Source: Clostridia bacterium (lineage in GTDB: Bacteria > Bacillota > Clostridia > Oscillospirales > CAG-272). Taken from it: a stretch of 41,413 nucleotides of DNA. This document shows positions 33,371 to 41,413 of the stretch, one piece after another. A program made the position numbers and the translations under genes. Each line of letters opens with the position of its first letter. The first letter of the stretch is position 1. The notes beneath the pieces are model-generated. The model searched no databases and was not told the origin of the DNA. It worked only from the letters and a program-made list of their open reading frames with translations. The stretch is taken from NCBI GenBank assembly GCA_017446155.1, contig JAFSRI010000056.1:1-41413 (forward strand), written 5' to 3'.

Positions 33371-35002
33371 ATGAAAAAATCTGTTTTTCAACAAAAGAAA
33401 TTTAAATACGGCGGCACAGCTGTGGCATTGACTGTCGTCGTCGTTGCTGTTGTGCTTCTCATAAACGTTATCTTTACATCTCTTGCGTCAACTTTTTCGC
33501 TTTATTCCGATCTTACCGGCGCCAGCATATATTCGATTACCGATAAATTCGTTCAGGCAATGAACGACCTCACCTCGCCCGATGGCGGCGAGCAGTCTTA
33601 CGTAAACATCGTAATTTTGATGGACGAAGACGAGTTCAAAGGATATAACGCTTACACCGGATATGTTTACAGAACGATAAAGCAAACGGTTCAAAAATGC
33701 AAAAACGTTGAGCTGATCTCAAAAAATATCGTTAAAAATCCGGCTGAAAAGTCAAGATACCAGTTAAATGACGCAGACCCCGTCTACGGAACGGACGTCG
33801 TGATCGAACTTGCGGACAAAAATCATAATCCCCTCTCCGACGACCCCGCTTACAGAAACAGTTATAAGCGCTATGCGATCGACAGTTTCTTTTCAACCAC
33901 CACGTCGTCCAGCGGCACGAGAACGATTTACGGATATAATGCCGAGGTAGCGTTCCTTTCCGCCGTTGACAGACTCATAAACAATTCCGACAGACCGACG
34001 GCTTATTGGCTGCAAGGTCATGGCGAGCCAACGTTTGAATCGTCTGCCGCATGGGCGGATCTTCTCGACCAAGCGGGATATGCCGTAAAAGAAATAAACC
34101 TGGCATCAGAAGATTTCCCCTATGAAGAAAACTCAAAACACAACTCCGACGTGCTTATAATCAACTGCCCCGTGTTCGACCTTTACGTGCCGACAGAGGA
34201 CGACCCGGACATCGTTTCCGAGGCAAAGAAAATACGCCGGTTTTTGCAAGTCAATTACGGCAACCTGATCGTCGCCGAAGATTCCTCAACCCCCACCCTC
34301 TATGCGCTTGAAGAGATCCTCTCCGAGTGGAATCTCGGATACGGCGCGTCTGTCACCGACTCGTCCCACTCCGTTTCAAGCTCGGGCGCGGTTAAAATTT
34401 TCGCCGACCTCGGCGGTCTTTCTTCGACCAACACCATGGCGAACGGACTTCTCAGCCGTCTTATCGACAGCGAAGAAACGCGCAGCAAACCTGCTATCAT
34501 TTTCTCAAATCCGAAATCGGTCATAATTCAGAACGATAACGACGGCGACGGAGCAAGCGATCAAAAATCCGCAAACAATACCGACGGCATGCTTGTTGCC
34601 ACGAACAGCGGCAGACACGGCGCGTGCGAAATATTAAAATCATATTCCACCGCCGTCAGCGGCGATGAAAAGGGCGCGGTTTCTCTTGCCGGCATGGCGT
34701 ATGTAACATGGGATAGAAACGACCCCAACGGCACATACAGTTGCGTATTCACGTTCGGTTCGGGAACTTTTGTTGATGACAGCGACATAAACAAGAGCAT
34801 TATGAACATTGCTCTTTCCTATATCAACCGCAACCAAAGCGTAAGCTATGAGGGTATCGGAGTCAAAAAATTTGACAACGAAGCGCTTAACGCCGTATCC
34901 ACTTCCGCGGCTAACGCATGGACTATCGTCTGCGTCGTTGTGATACCTGTCATAATTTTAGGTTTCGGAACATTCGTATGGATAAGGAGACGCCGCTCAT
35001 GA
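33371..35002 (+). CDS. GldG-like ABC-associated membrane protein
   Basis: A 543-aa protein with one N-terminal helix (about 15-38), a large extracellular part, and a C-terminal helix (about 516-536) ending in RRRRS. The extracellular part has the TAYWLQGHGEPTFES segment characteristic of the GldG/DUF4350-type domain, followed by DVLIINCPVFDLYVPTEDD. AAGGAGG precedes the ATG. It overlaps the next gene by 4 bp. In the family, such proteins accompany GldA/GldF transporters; mechanism unknown. Confidence 0.85.
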   Translation: MKKSVFQQKKFKYGGTAVALTVVVVAVVLLINVIFTSLASTFSLYSDLTGASIYSITDKFVQAMNDLTSPDGGEQSYVNIVILMDEDEFKGYNAYTGYVYRTIKQTVQKCKNVELISKNIVKNPAEKSRYQLNDADPVYGTDVVIELADKNHNPLSDDPAYRNSYKRYAIDSFFSTTTSSSGTRTIYGYNAEVAFLSAVDRLINNSDRPTAYWLQGHGEPTFESSAAWADLLDQAGYAVKEINLASEDFPYEENSKHNSDVLIINCPVFDLYVPTEDDPDIVSEAKKIRRFLQVNYGNLIVAEDSSTPTLYALEEILSEWNLGYGASVTDSSHSVSSSGAVKIFADLGGLSSTNTMANGLLSRLIDSEETRSKPAIIFSNPKSVIIQNDNDGDGASDQKSANNTDGMLVATNSGRHGACEILKSYSTAVSGDEKGAVSLAGMAYVTWDRNDPNGTYSCVFTFGSGTFVDDSDINKSIMNIALSYINRNQSVSYEGIGVKKFDNEALNAVSTSAANAWTIVCVVVIPVIILGFGTFVWIRRRRS

Positions 35003-37518
35003 GTAAGGTAAAAGATTTTTTCGTAAGAAAAGACGGCGGCGAACGTGCGCTGCTTACAAAACAGGCTATCGCCATAATTGTCGTTTTGGCTGTGCTTATT
35101 ATCGGACTGCTTATCTATTTCATCTTTGCTAAACCCGCGGAAGAAAGCGCCGCCCGTCCCGATATAATTTATGACGGAGAAGAATTTCTCGAATCGTCAG
35201 GGGTTCTTCTTATGTTCCCCCAGCGCGAAAGAAACGATATTAACTCCATTACCGTTTCAAATAAATCAGGCGAATATAAACTCAATGCGTTTTCCGGCAA
35301 TGGCTATACACGTTTTGTGCTGTCGTCAGGTAATATCATATACGCAAAAACGGCAGACCTTATAGCCATATATTCAGACAGCGCCCGCCAAATGAGAAGA
35401 AGCTCCGGATATTCGGCATACGTTGTGGCGGAAAACGTTGACAGCGCTACCCTTTCTTCCCGTTACGGAATATCAAAATCATCGGAACTCATTTCTGTCA
35501 CCGACGGTGAGCATGCATATTCGTTCTATCTCGGCGATCAGCGCATCCTCGACGGCGGCGCAAGCTATTATATAACCTCCGCCGACGAAATGGAAAATGA
35601 AACCCATGCGGTTTATTCATTTATTGCGCTCACCGCCTCCACGCAGTTCGTCCTCGAAGGATACGAGAGCACAACGCTTGACGACTACTCCGTTTCGGCG
35701 GTCGTTGTAGCCTCCACCGTCGTTTCTACGGCAACCGTATCGAAAAGCGGATACAGAGTTGATGAAAACGCAACGGAAGAGGATCTTATCAAATACGGCC
35801 TCGATGAAGCCTCCTCGCCATCATGGGTAAACGTTGAGCTTACCGACGGCACGTCATATAAATTTATAATCGGCGATATGGTCCCCTCTCGCAACGGCTA
35901 TTATGCTTTAGCTGACGGCAGACGCGGCAGCGACGGCGGATATATCGTATATATCCTTACAAAAAATACCGGCGGAACATTTGTCGCGGGCAGCGAATCA
36001 CTCCTCAGCACACTTGTTCTTCCCTCGATAGGTTCACTTTCCGAGAGCATCACCGACTTCCGCCTTTACAGAGCGGCGGCAAAGGGTGAGATGCGCGAGC
36101 TTATAATGCAGGCAGGATTGACTGACGAATATTCGAAAACAGCCGAATCAAATTCTTACAGATTGATTTATCCTTCGGCATATACGCTTGACGAAAACGA
36201 ATATTCAAACAATATACTCCCATCACTTGCATATATCTATGCAAGCGAAGTTATGAGCTTCGGGCAAAAGATACACTCGGAGGAGGTCTATTCGGCCTAC
36301 GGTCTTGACCTCGACAACAACCGGCTTGAAAACGGCACAGACCTCAACCACGCCAAAATAACGTTTTCCGTAAGCGACTCTCCGACAGAAGAGAACACCT
36401 ATTCGCTGTATTTCAGCGAGAAAATGACAAGTGACAAAGGCGTTGAGTTTTATTATGTCTACTCTCCGAGTTTCGAGGCGATATACAAGCTCTCTACCGA
36501 AAACTTCGGCTTTGTCGAATGGGGACTTGCGAAGTTCACGCGCGGTTACCTCTATTTTAATTATATCAACTGTACCGATTATTTTGAGCTTGTGACAAAA
36601 AAAGGCGGCGTAAGATATACGCTCGCCGGCAATGAACTCAACATGTCGGTATCTGTGACAGAAGCAGGCAATGACGGAAAACCCGTGACAAGAATCGATT
36701 CCGCCACCGGTGCCACTGTTGCCGGAGAATTTCACGTTCAGCCGATAGTTAAAACCATCGGCACATACACCTCGACAGAATATGTCGGAGATTTCGAGAA
36801 TTTCCGTTCGCTGTATTATGTGCTTATAACGCGCACACTTTCAATAGACGAGGAATTGCAGGCTCCGGTCATGTCCGAACAGCCGTCGTATGTAGTTACA
36901 GTCGCCGAAACTCCGGCGGACCAGCCTATCTCATATACGAGATATGACGAAAAAGGCAACAAGGTCTATTATACAGACGCCAACGGAAACACAAGGACCG
37001 CTCAGGTAAGATATGCCGGCGGGAACCTTATATGCTCGAATATTGAAGTGACGTTGACTGACGGAACAACGCTGAAATACGACACGGCATATTACGACGA
37101 AACAGAGGGAAGATTCTTCACCAAGATTCTGAGCACAAACGACGGCAACTACAAACCGGCAAACTATAAATACGACGCCGACAACAACCTCATCGTTTCA
37201 CGCTATCTGCCGCAAACAACGACAGGCGAATATACCCAAACGATTTATACGCACAAGATATATGATATTTACAATGTCGTTAAAGGCGCCGACGGAAAAG
37301 ACGTCCGCCAAATAAATCAAACGTATAAATATATCGTTCCCACCGTTACGAAAAACACATATCGCATAGAGGCCGACGGAACAAGAACACTGCTTTCATC
37401 ATCTGTCGAAAACGCTGAAAACGGGGTTCTTATAAGAACGCAAATGGTCGAAAAGTTGTTCAATGATTCGACAAAGCTCCTCGGCGGTATAACAATCGAC
37501 CGCGAAAGCGTCAACTGA
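34999..37518 (+). CDS. Membrane-anchored DUF4340-type protein of the Gld-like operon
   Basis: An 839-aa protein: one N-terminal helix (about residues 21-43), then a long extracellular region with repeated beta-rich segments of the DUF4340 kind (INSITVSNKSGEYKL, then VTDGEHAYSFYLGD, VELTDGTSYKFIIGD). Start ATG 34999 overlaps the GldG-like stop (ATGA) and has AAGGAG upstream inside that gene; frames starting further upstream are shadows of the preceding gene. Length is greater than many DUF4340 proteins because of an added C-terminal part (about 590-839). Last gene of the operon. Confidence 0.85.
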   Translation: MSKVKDFFVRKDGGERALLTKQAIAIIVVLAVLIIGLLIYFIFAKPAEESAARPDIIYDGEEFLESSGVLLMFPQRERNDINSITVSNKSGEYKLNAFSGNGYTRFVLSSGNIIYAKTADLIAIYSDSARQMRRSSGYSAYVVAENVDSATLSSRYGISKSSELISVTDGEHAYSFYLGDQRILDGGASYYITSADEMENETHAVYSFIALTASTQFVLEGYESTTLDDYSVSAVVVASTVVSTATVSKSGYRVDENATEEDLIKYGLDEASSPSWVNVELTDGTSYKFIIGDMVPSRNGYYALADGRRGSDGGYIVYILTKNTGGTFVAGSESLLSTLVLPSIGSLSESITDFRLYRAAAKGEMRELIMQAGLTDEYSKTAESNSYRLIYPSAYTLDENEYSNNILPSLAYIYASEVMSFGQKIHSEEVYSAYGLDLDNNRLENGTDLNHAKITFSVSDSPTEENTYSLYFSEKMTSDKGVEFYYVYSPSFEAIYKLSTENFGFVEWGLAKFTRGYLYFNYINCTDYFELVTKKGGVRYTLAGNELNMSVSVTEAGNDGKPVTRIDSATGATVAGEFHVQPIVKTIGTYTSTEYVGDFENFRSLYYVLITRTLSIDEELQAPVMSEQPSYVVTVAETPADQPISYTRYDEKGNKVYYTDANGNTRTAQVRYAGGNLICSNIEVTLTDGTTLKYDTAYYDETEGRFFTKILSTNDGNYKPANYKYDADNNLIVSRYLPQTTTGEYTQTIYTHKIYDIYNVVKGADGKDVRQINQTYKYIVPTVTKNTYRIEADGTRTLLSSSVENAENGVLIRTQMVEKLFNDSTKLLGGITIDRESVN

Positions 37519-37524
37519 TATGAA

Positions 37525-37560
37525 AAATGCCGTTCGTAAAACAGAACGGCATTTAATCAT
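37525..37560 (+). terminator. Hairpin after the Gld-like operon
   Basis: 11-bp inverted repeat aaatgccgttc (37525-37535) / gaacggcattt (37544-37554). The T-run is short, so termination may be partial and the alanine racemase gene could receive read-through. Confidence 0.7.
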
Positions 37561-37635
37561 AACACAGGCGTTATATGTGGCAAAACGGAAAGAATTGAAT
37601 ATATTAAACCAAAAGAGAAAAACGGAGAAGAAGAT

Positions 37636-38802
37636 TTGACCGAGCTTTTCAGAACATGGGCAGAGATTGACATCGACGCTCTGCTGCAAAATTTTGACGC
37701 GATAAAGGCGCGCGTAGGAAACAAGAAAATAACCGCGGTAGTTAAGGCGAACGCTTACGGACACGGGGCTGTGAATATAGCAAAGGCTCTTCGTGACCGC
37801 GCCGACGGATTTGCGGTTGCAACGCTGGAAGAGGCGATAGAGCTGCGCCAATCGGGCTGTGAAAAAGATATAATGATACTAAGCCCGGTGCAGAAAAAGC
37901 AGTTTGGCCACTGTGTTCGGTATGATCTATTGCCGGTTATTTTCTCGACAGAGGCGGCACACGAGCTTGCCTTAGCCGCAAAAAAACAGAAAAAAACAGC
38001 GCGCGCATATCTTGCGGTTGACACGGGAATGTCACGAATAGGCGTTGATTGCGGCAAAAACGGTGTACTCGAAGCGAAAGAAATATTAGCTGTGAAAAAC
38101 CTGAAAATAGAGGGCGTCGTTTCTCATTTTGCCTGTGCCGACACCGCCGATGACAGCATAACACAAAGCCAAAACGAAAATTTGCATGCTTTTCTCAATC
38201 AGCTAAGCCAAGATGTAACGCTCCCGGAAACGGTTTCAATAAGCAACTCCGCAGCGATAATCGATTACAGCGAAAAATATGATATGGTGCGTGCCGGCAT
38301 TGCGCTTTACGGCATGTACCCGTCGGAGCATGTATCAAAAGAAAACCTGCCGCTTCGCCCTGTTCTGTCGCTTAAAACCAAAATTTCGCAGATAAAAACC
38401 GTGCCTGCCGGCACCGGTATAAGTTATGGCCACACATTTGTCACAAGCAAACCTACCCGCGTCGCAACCCTTTGCGCCGGATATGCCGACGGTATTCCGA
38501 TTGCACTCTCAAACGCGGGACGCGTAATTATAGGCGGGAAGTATGCAAACATCATCGGGCGCGTCTGTATGGATCAGATGATGGTTGATATTTCATCCGT
38601 CGATGGAGTTAAAGTAGGTGATACGGCGACGATAATCGGCCGTCAAGGCGGCGCCTTAATCACCGCCGAGGAAATTGCCGCACTTGCGTCAACTATAAAC
38701 TACGACGTCGTCTGTCGGCTTGATTTCCGCGTTCCGCGCGTGTATGTAAAAGACGGAAAAATTGTCGATGTGTTTTCTTACATAGGAAATGAAATATATT
38801 AA
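37636..38802 (+). CDS. alr: Alanine racemase
   Basis: A 388-aa PLP enzyme making D-alanine for peptidoglycan. PLP lysine Lys37 lies in AVVKANAYGHGA, followed by the VDTGMSRIGVD region, the second catalytic Tyr in GTGISYGHTF, and CMDQMMVDIS. Starts at TTG 37636, with GGAG about 8 nt upstream; no better start exists in frame. Cytoplasmic. Its promoter was not identified with confidence. Confidence 0.95.
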   Translation: MTELFRTWAEIDIDALLQNFDAIKARVGNKKITAVVKANAYGHGAVNIAKALRDRADGFAVATLEEAIELRQSGCEKDIMILSPVQKKQFGHCVRYDLLPVIFSTEAAHELALAAKKQKKTARAYLAVDTGMSRIGVDCGKNGVLEAKEILAVKNLKIEGVVSHFACADTADDSITQSQNENLHAFLNQLSQDVTLPETVSISNSAAIIDYSEKYDMVRAGIALYGMYPSEHVSKENLPLRPVLSLKTKISQIKTVPAGTGISYGHTFVTSKPTRVATLCAGYADGIPIALSNAGRVIIGGKYANIIGRVCMDQMMVDISSVDGVKVGDTATIIGRQGGALITAEEIAALASTINYDVVCRLDFRVPRVYVKDGKIVDVFSYIGNEIY

Positions 38803-38827
38803 AAAATGCCCAAAAGGGCGTTTTTTG
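38801..38827. terminator. Bidirectional terminator between alr and the XRE gene
   Basis: aaaatgccc / gggcgtttt hairpin with A-run on one side and T-run on the other, between convergent genes. It begins within the alr stop codon. Confidence 0.85.
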
Positions 38828-38835
38828 TTGAGCAA

Positions 38836-39042
38836 TCAAAAGAAAAATATTTCTTCAAACTTTTTATTCAGGGCAATACAAATCAGCAATGCTAATTTAG
38901 CCGTCGGAGTATACTGCCCCGTTTCAATAGAACTGATCGTATTTCTTGAAACACCGACAAGATTTGCGAGTTCCGTCTGTGAAAGCCCGTTTTCTTTTCT
39001 TATCTGTGGTAAATTATTATGCAATACAAGCGAATCGTTCAT
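38836..39042 (-). CDS. XRE-family (Cro/CI-type) transcriptional regulator
   Basis: A 68-aa single-domain helix-turn-helix protein: LPQIRKENGLSQTELANLVG, then VSRNTISSIETGQYTPTAK, the standard YgzD/Cro-CI-like small regulator with both helices intact. It begins 1 bp after the stop of the membrane protein gene, with GGGGTG upstream. Probably represses its own operon through the palindromes at 39385-39428. Confidence 0.92.
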   Translation of the reverse strand: MNDSLVLHNNLPQIRKENGLSQTELANLVGVSRNTISSIETGQYTPTAKLALLICIALNKKFEEIFFF

Positions 39043-39043
39043 A

Positions 39044-39370
39044 TCAAATCACCCCGCATAATTGAAATATCCACACGACAAGCATAGAAACTGCAAGAAA
39101 TCCCCAAATAATTGTCATTATAAGCTCATGTTTTTTCCTGAGTTTAATATATTTAACTAAAAAAACGACAAACGCCATTGTAAACAACGCAAAATCAGCG
39201 CCTCTGTTTACGTTTTTCAACACAAATCCATTTACGGTATCAACCGCAATCAATAAAATCACACCTACGATATACGCAATCCAGCTGCCTTCTTTTTGAA
39301 CTTGCTTGTCGGCTAAATCTTTCCCCTTGTTTTCTTGTTGTGCTTTTGTCAATATCTCTTCTCTGTTCAT
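39044..39370 (-). CDS. Small membrane protein (DUF6442-like) paired with an XRE regulator
   Basis: A 108-aa protein: charged N-terminus (NREEILTKAQQENKGKD) and about three membrane helices (residues about 30-46, 53-71, 83-104). The start was set at ATG 39370 because GGAGGT lies 5 nt upstream; a 5-residue longer version would include the ribosome site. It forms a two-gene operon with the XRE regulator, an arrangement common in Firmicutes; the function of such pairs is not known. Confidence 0.85.
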   Translation of the reverse strand: MNREEILTKAQQENKGKDLADKQVQKEGSWIAYIVGVILLIAVDTVNGFVLKNVNRGADFALFTMAFVVFLVKYIKLRKKHELIMTIIWGFLAVSMLVVWIFQLCGVI

Positions 39371-39384
39371 GTTTACCTCCTGCA

Positions 39385-39433
39385 AAGTTTACTTGGTAAG
39401 CAAATTATATCATATACCAAGTATACTTGTCAA
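39385..39433 (-). promoter_or_regulatory. Consensus promoter with double palindromic operator
   Basis: On the minus strand, TTGACA (39433-39428) and TATAAT (39409-39404) are both perfect, with an 18-bp spacer. A palindrome aagtatactt (39419-39428) lies inside the spacer and aagtttactt (39385-39394) just after the start site. Extended, the two form a 13-of-14 inverted repeat (aagtttacttggta / taccaagtatactt). This is the expected layout for autorepression by the XRE protein. Confidence 0.75.
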
Positions 39434-39442
39434 TAGGTTTTG

Positions 39443-39476
39443 AAAAAAATCGGATGAACGTTCATCCGATTTTTAT
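39443..39476 (-). terminator. Terminator of the GH-A glycosidase gene
   Basis: Perfect 15-bp inverted repeat aaaaatcggatgaac / gttcatccgattttt (39445-39474) with no spare loop bases, running into a T-run on the minus strand. Confidence 0.85.
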
Positions 39477-39489
39477 TATTCTTAAAATT

Positions 39490-40581
39490 TTACTGTTTGC
39501 CCTGTCTTTCCTCTGCAAGCTCGTTGAACCTTTTTATCAGTCTTATCTCTTCCGGGTCATATGGACGCAGGCTCGGGCGATAAAGATCGTGCTGCCAACA
39601 AGTAAAGTCATAATCTACTTTGCCATCGGTCTTGTCATACTGCTCCCAAAGCGAATCCCACGGCTCATACGTCTGCGTTTTACCCGCAACAAAGCCCCAA
39701 CACCAACAGTTGATTTTTTCAAGATACAACAGGGGATATACATCGCGCACCTTTTGCCTGTTTATCCTGTGCAACCATTCGGTAAGAAGTATAGGGCGAT
39801 TGAAGTGCGTAAGCCGTTCATAATCAACAACAAACTGCTCGAAGGGTTTGTAGCAATGCCATGATATTACATCGGAAAGCTCCAAGCTGAGTTTATCGAA
39901 CGGGCGAATCGAATCCGGGTTTCCCCACCACCAAACGTCTGAGGCAAGCGGCTGAACCGGATCGAGCGCACGCACCGTATCAAACATAAGCCTTATAAGA
40001 GGAAGAGAACGCTCCTCACCTACGGTAATACCCGGCTCGTTAAAAACGTTCCAACATATTATTCTGTTATCGTCGCGATATTTCCCGACGATCTCTTTCA
40101 CCATTTCAACATATTTATCTCTCGTTTCATCCCTTTCCAACTCGTGGTATGGAACAAGCGCCTTCTGCTCGGGCGTTATTGGCAATCGGCCTTGATGATA
40201 TCCGAGAGCGTACGCCTGCTCGCCAAGCCGCTTCGGAACATACCTATCACCTCGGCAAAGCTGCGCCTCGTTTGCAAGAACAACCATTACCATCAAATCA
40301 TATTTTGCGCAAAGCTCAATATATTTTTCAAATATTCTCATAAAACTGTCATGTTCTTGCAGCCACACGTCAAACTCTATTATGATGCGAACGGTATTAA
40401 ATCCCGTGTCACGACAAAGGGCAAGCTCGCGCTCGGCGGTTTTCATATGCTCGTCGTTTTTATAACTTTGCCACATATCTACGCGACCGGCACAGTCGCT
40501 GCCAATAAAATTACACCCGCGAAGCCAGCCGACTTTCTCCTGCCATGCCCACGCCTCGCTTTCCGTCCATTTGCGTTTCAT
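39490..40581 (-). CDS. Clan GH-A glycoside hydrolase (GH5-like)
   Basis: A 363-aa protein without signal peptide. Clan GH-A barrel: N-terminal LRGCNFIGSDC, catalytic acid/base Glu182 in CWNVFNEPG, and nucleophile Glu268 in PILLTEWLHR. WHCYKP and SDVWWWG lie between them, as in GH5/GH2-type enzymes annotated as 1,4-beta-xylanases or mannosidases. The exact family and substrate cannot be fixed by eye. GGAGG precedes the ATG; own promoter and terminator, so monocistronic. Lies just after an rRNA operon. Confidence 0.82.
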   Translation of the reverse strand: MKRKWTESEAWAWQEKVGWLRGCNFIGSDCAGRVDMWQSYKNDEHMKTAERELALCRDTGFNTVRIIIEFDVWLQEHDSFMRIFEKYIELCAKYDLMVMVVLANEAQLCRGDRYVPKRLGEQAYALGYHQGRLPITPEQKALVPYHELERDETRDKYVEMVKEIVGKYRDDNRIICWNVFNEPGITVGEERSLPLIRLMFDTVRALDPVQPLASDVWWWGNPDSIRPFDKLSLELSDVISWHCYKPFEQFVVDYERLTHFNRPILLTEWLHRINRQKVRDVYPLLYLEKINCWCWGFVAGKTQTYEPWDSLWEQYDKTDGKVDYDFTCWQHDLYRPSLRPYDPEEIRLIKRFNELAEERQGKQ

Positions 40582-40608
40582 ATCGTCCTCCGAAACCCCG
40601 TTTTGCTA

Positions 40609-40637
40609 ATTTTATCATACACAAACAAAATTTACAA
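40609..40637 (-). promoter_or_regulatory. Promoter of the GH-A glycosidase gene
   Basis: On the minus strand, TTGTAA (40637-40632), 17-bp spacer, TAAAAT (40614-40609). It lies directly after the rRNA terminator. Confidence 0.6.
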
Positions 40638-40639
40638 TG

Positions 40640-40682
40640 GCAAGAAAAATAAAAATGGATGTAAAAAAAACTTTTACATCCA
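40640..40682 (-). terminator. rRNA operon terminator
   Basis: ggatgtaaaa / ttttacatcc hairpin (40657-40681) followed on the minus strand by ATTTTTATTTTT. It lies 10 nt past the 5S gene. Confidence 0.85.
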
Positions 40683-40691
40683 CTGTTTATT

Positions 40692-40811
<120 letters not shown>

Positions 40812-40874
40812 TCAGTTCCGTAATAGGAACTTAATGAATGGTGAAACTTCAAGTACTAACTCAAAACTCACCTC

Positions 40875-41028
40875 AAAGAGAAATGGTGCACCTTCAGGGA
40901 CTCGATTCGCGGCGCTCGTCGCGCCTTGGTCGTCGTCGGCTCTGATGATCCACCGGATCATCATTCACTACCGACTCTTTCGAGTATGATGTGCCTTAAA
41001 GAGAAATGGTGCACCTTCAGGGACTCGA
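40875..41028 (-). repeat. 31-bp duplication of the tRNA-Lys 3' end flanking a structured 92-bp insert
   Basis: The same 31 bp occur at 40875-40905 and 40998-41028 (offset 123). The copy at 40998 contains the tRNA-Lys 3' end (T-loop part, T-stem and acceptor 3' strands, CCA) and 9 bp downstream; the copy at 40875 is a bare fragment. The 92 bp between hold three hairpins in series: ggcgc/gcgcc (40911-40925); gtcgg (40935-40939)/ccgac (40971-40975) enclosing tgatgatcc/ggatcatca (40943-40963); and actc-tttc-gagt (40974-40985). No coding potential. Confidence 0.85.
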
Positions 41029-41082
41029 ACCCTGGACACCCTGATTAAGAGTCAGGTGCTCTACCAACTGAGCTAAAGGTGC
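41007..41082 (-). tRNA. tRNA-Lys (anticodon CTT)
   Basis: A 76-nt cloverleaf with encoded CCA. Acceptor GCACCTT/AAGGTGC, D-arm GCTC/GAGC, anticodon arm CCTGA-CTCTTAA-TCAGG (anticodon CTT reading AAG), T-arm CAGGG/CCCTG with TTCGAGT loop. It lies between 23S and 5S in the rRNA operon. Confidence 0.96.
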
Positions 41083-41172
41083 ATTCCCCAAAAGTGTATT
41101 CCCTTAATGTACCAATGTACATTGAAAACCGAATTAAGAAGATCCGAGCGAATCTCACTGCGCTTTGCTTGA

Positions 41173-41413
41173 ATAGTTCAAGCCCTCGGTCTATTAGTAC
41201 CACTCAGCTGAATGCATTACTGCACTTACACCTGTGGCCTATCAAACTTGTAGTCTGCAAGTGACCTTACTTGTTAAACAATGGGATATCTTATCTTGAA
41301 GCATGTTTCACGCTTAGATGCTTTCAGCGTTTATCACGACCGCACTCGGCTATCCAGCTGTGCTCCTGGCGGAACAACTGGTGCACCGGAGGTGCGTCCA
41401 TCCCGGTCCTCTC
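41173..41413 (-). rRNA. rrl: 23S ribosomal RNA, 3' end (5' part outside window)
   Basis: The minus strand reads the sarcin-ricin-downstream tail of 23S: GAGAGGACCGGGATGGACGC at the window edge, GCTGAAAGCATCTAAGCGTG, then GGTACTAATAGACCGAGGGC. The 3' end is placed near 41173 by comparison with the usual end of 23S. The 90 bp to the tRNA are spacer. Confidence 0.93.

Noticed and set aside
40875..40905. A second tRNA gene
   Set aside because: Only the 3' 22 nt of tRNA-Lys are present; no anticodon arm, D-arm or 5' acceptor strand.

Overview
The window looks like chromosome from a low-to-mid-GC Gram-positive anaerobe of the Clostridia, probably a gut or rumen glycan-degrading member of the Oscillospiraceae or a related order. 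This is inference. It rests on strong AGGAGG ribosome sites, clear sigma-A promoters (TTGACA/TATAAT), lipoprotein signal peptides, InlB- and BspA-type surface repeats, an iron-sulfur L-serine dehydratase, a 23S-tRNA-5S cluster with clostridial-looking sequence, and many glycoside hydrolases. No phage, insertion sequence, plasmid or CRISPR signature was seen.

Layout. (1) 1-8114, minus strand: one uninterrupted reading frame of at least 2,704 codons for a giant secreted multi-domain surface protein. Its 3' end lies beyond the left edge. (2) 8358-16992, minus strand: a seven-gene sugar operon (ribose-type ABC ATPase, permease, lipoprotein binding protein, second permease, GH3, GH78-like enzyme, beta-phosphoglucomutase-like HAD protein) with short gaps or overlaps and one intercistronic hairpin. 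It is divergently transcribed from (3) 17231-19732, an AraC-type regulator fused to a complete GH39 glycosidase domain, which is the likely sensor of the operon. (4) 20220-21581: an orphan type IV prepilin-like protein with a beta-helix-like C-terminus. (5) 21749-26821: a four-gene cell-surface O-acylation locus, with an MBOAT acyltransferase and a small membrane protein flanked by two SGNH-like proteins that each also carry BspA/LRR repeats, in opposite domain order. (6) 26873-27095: a free-standing promoter, rod-shaped RNA and terminator that resemble a 6S RNA, followed by a small membrane protein gene. (7) 27714-28925, minus strand: L-serine dehydratase, divergent from a TrpR/YerC-type regulator overlapping a GH29 fucosidase gene. 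(8) 30684-37518: a lipid kinase followed by a Gld-like ABC export/ABC-2 system with GldG-like and DUF4340 proteins. (9) 37636-38802: alanine racemase. (10) 38836-39370, minus strand: a small membrane protein plus XRE regulator pair with a double palindromic operator on its promoter. (11) 39490-40581, minus strand: a clan GH-A glycosidase. (12) 40640-41413, minus strand: the end of an rRNA operon (23S, tRNA-Lys, 5S). A structured 92-nt insert followed by a 31-bp duplication of the tRNA 3' end sits between the tRNA and 5S.

The first half reads as a glycan-foraging and cell-surface region. Oligosaccharides would be imported by the ABC system, cleaved in the cytoplasm by the GH3, GH78-like and GH39 enzymes, and sensed by the AraC-GH39 fusion, while the giant protein and the O-acylation module remodel or decorate the surface. 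The most unusual items are the AraC-GH39 fusion, the paired LRR-SGNH proteins around the MBOAT, the 6S-like RNA, the tRNA-end element and the giant protein. All functions are assigned from motifs read by eye; no database search was run.
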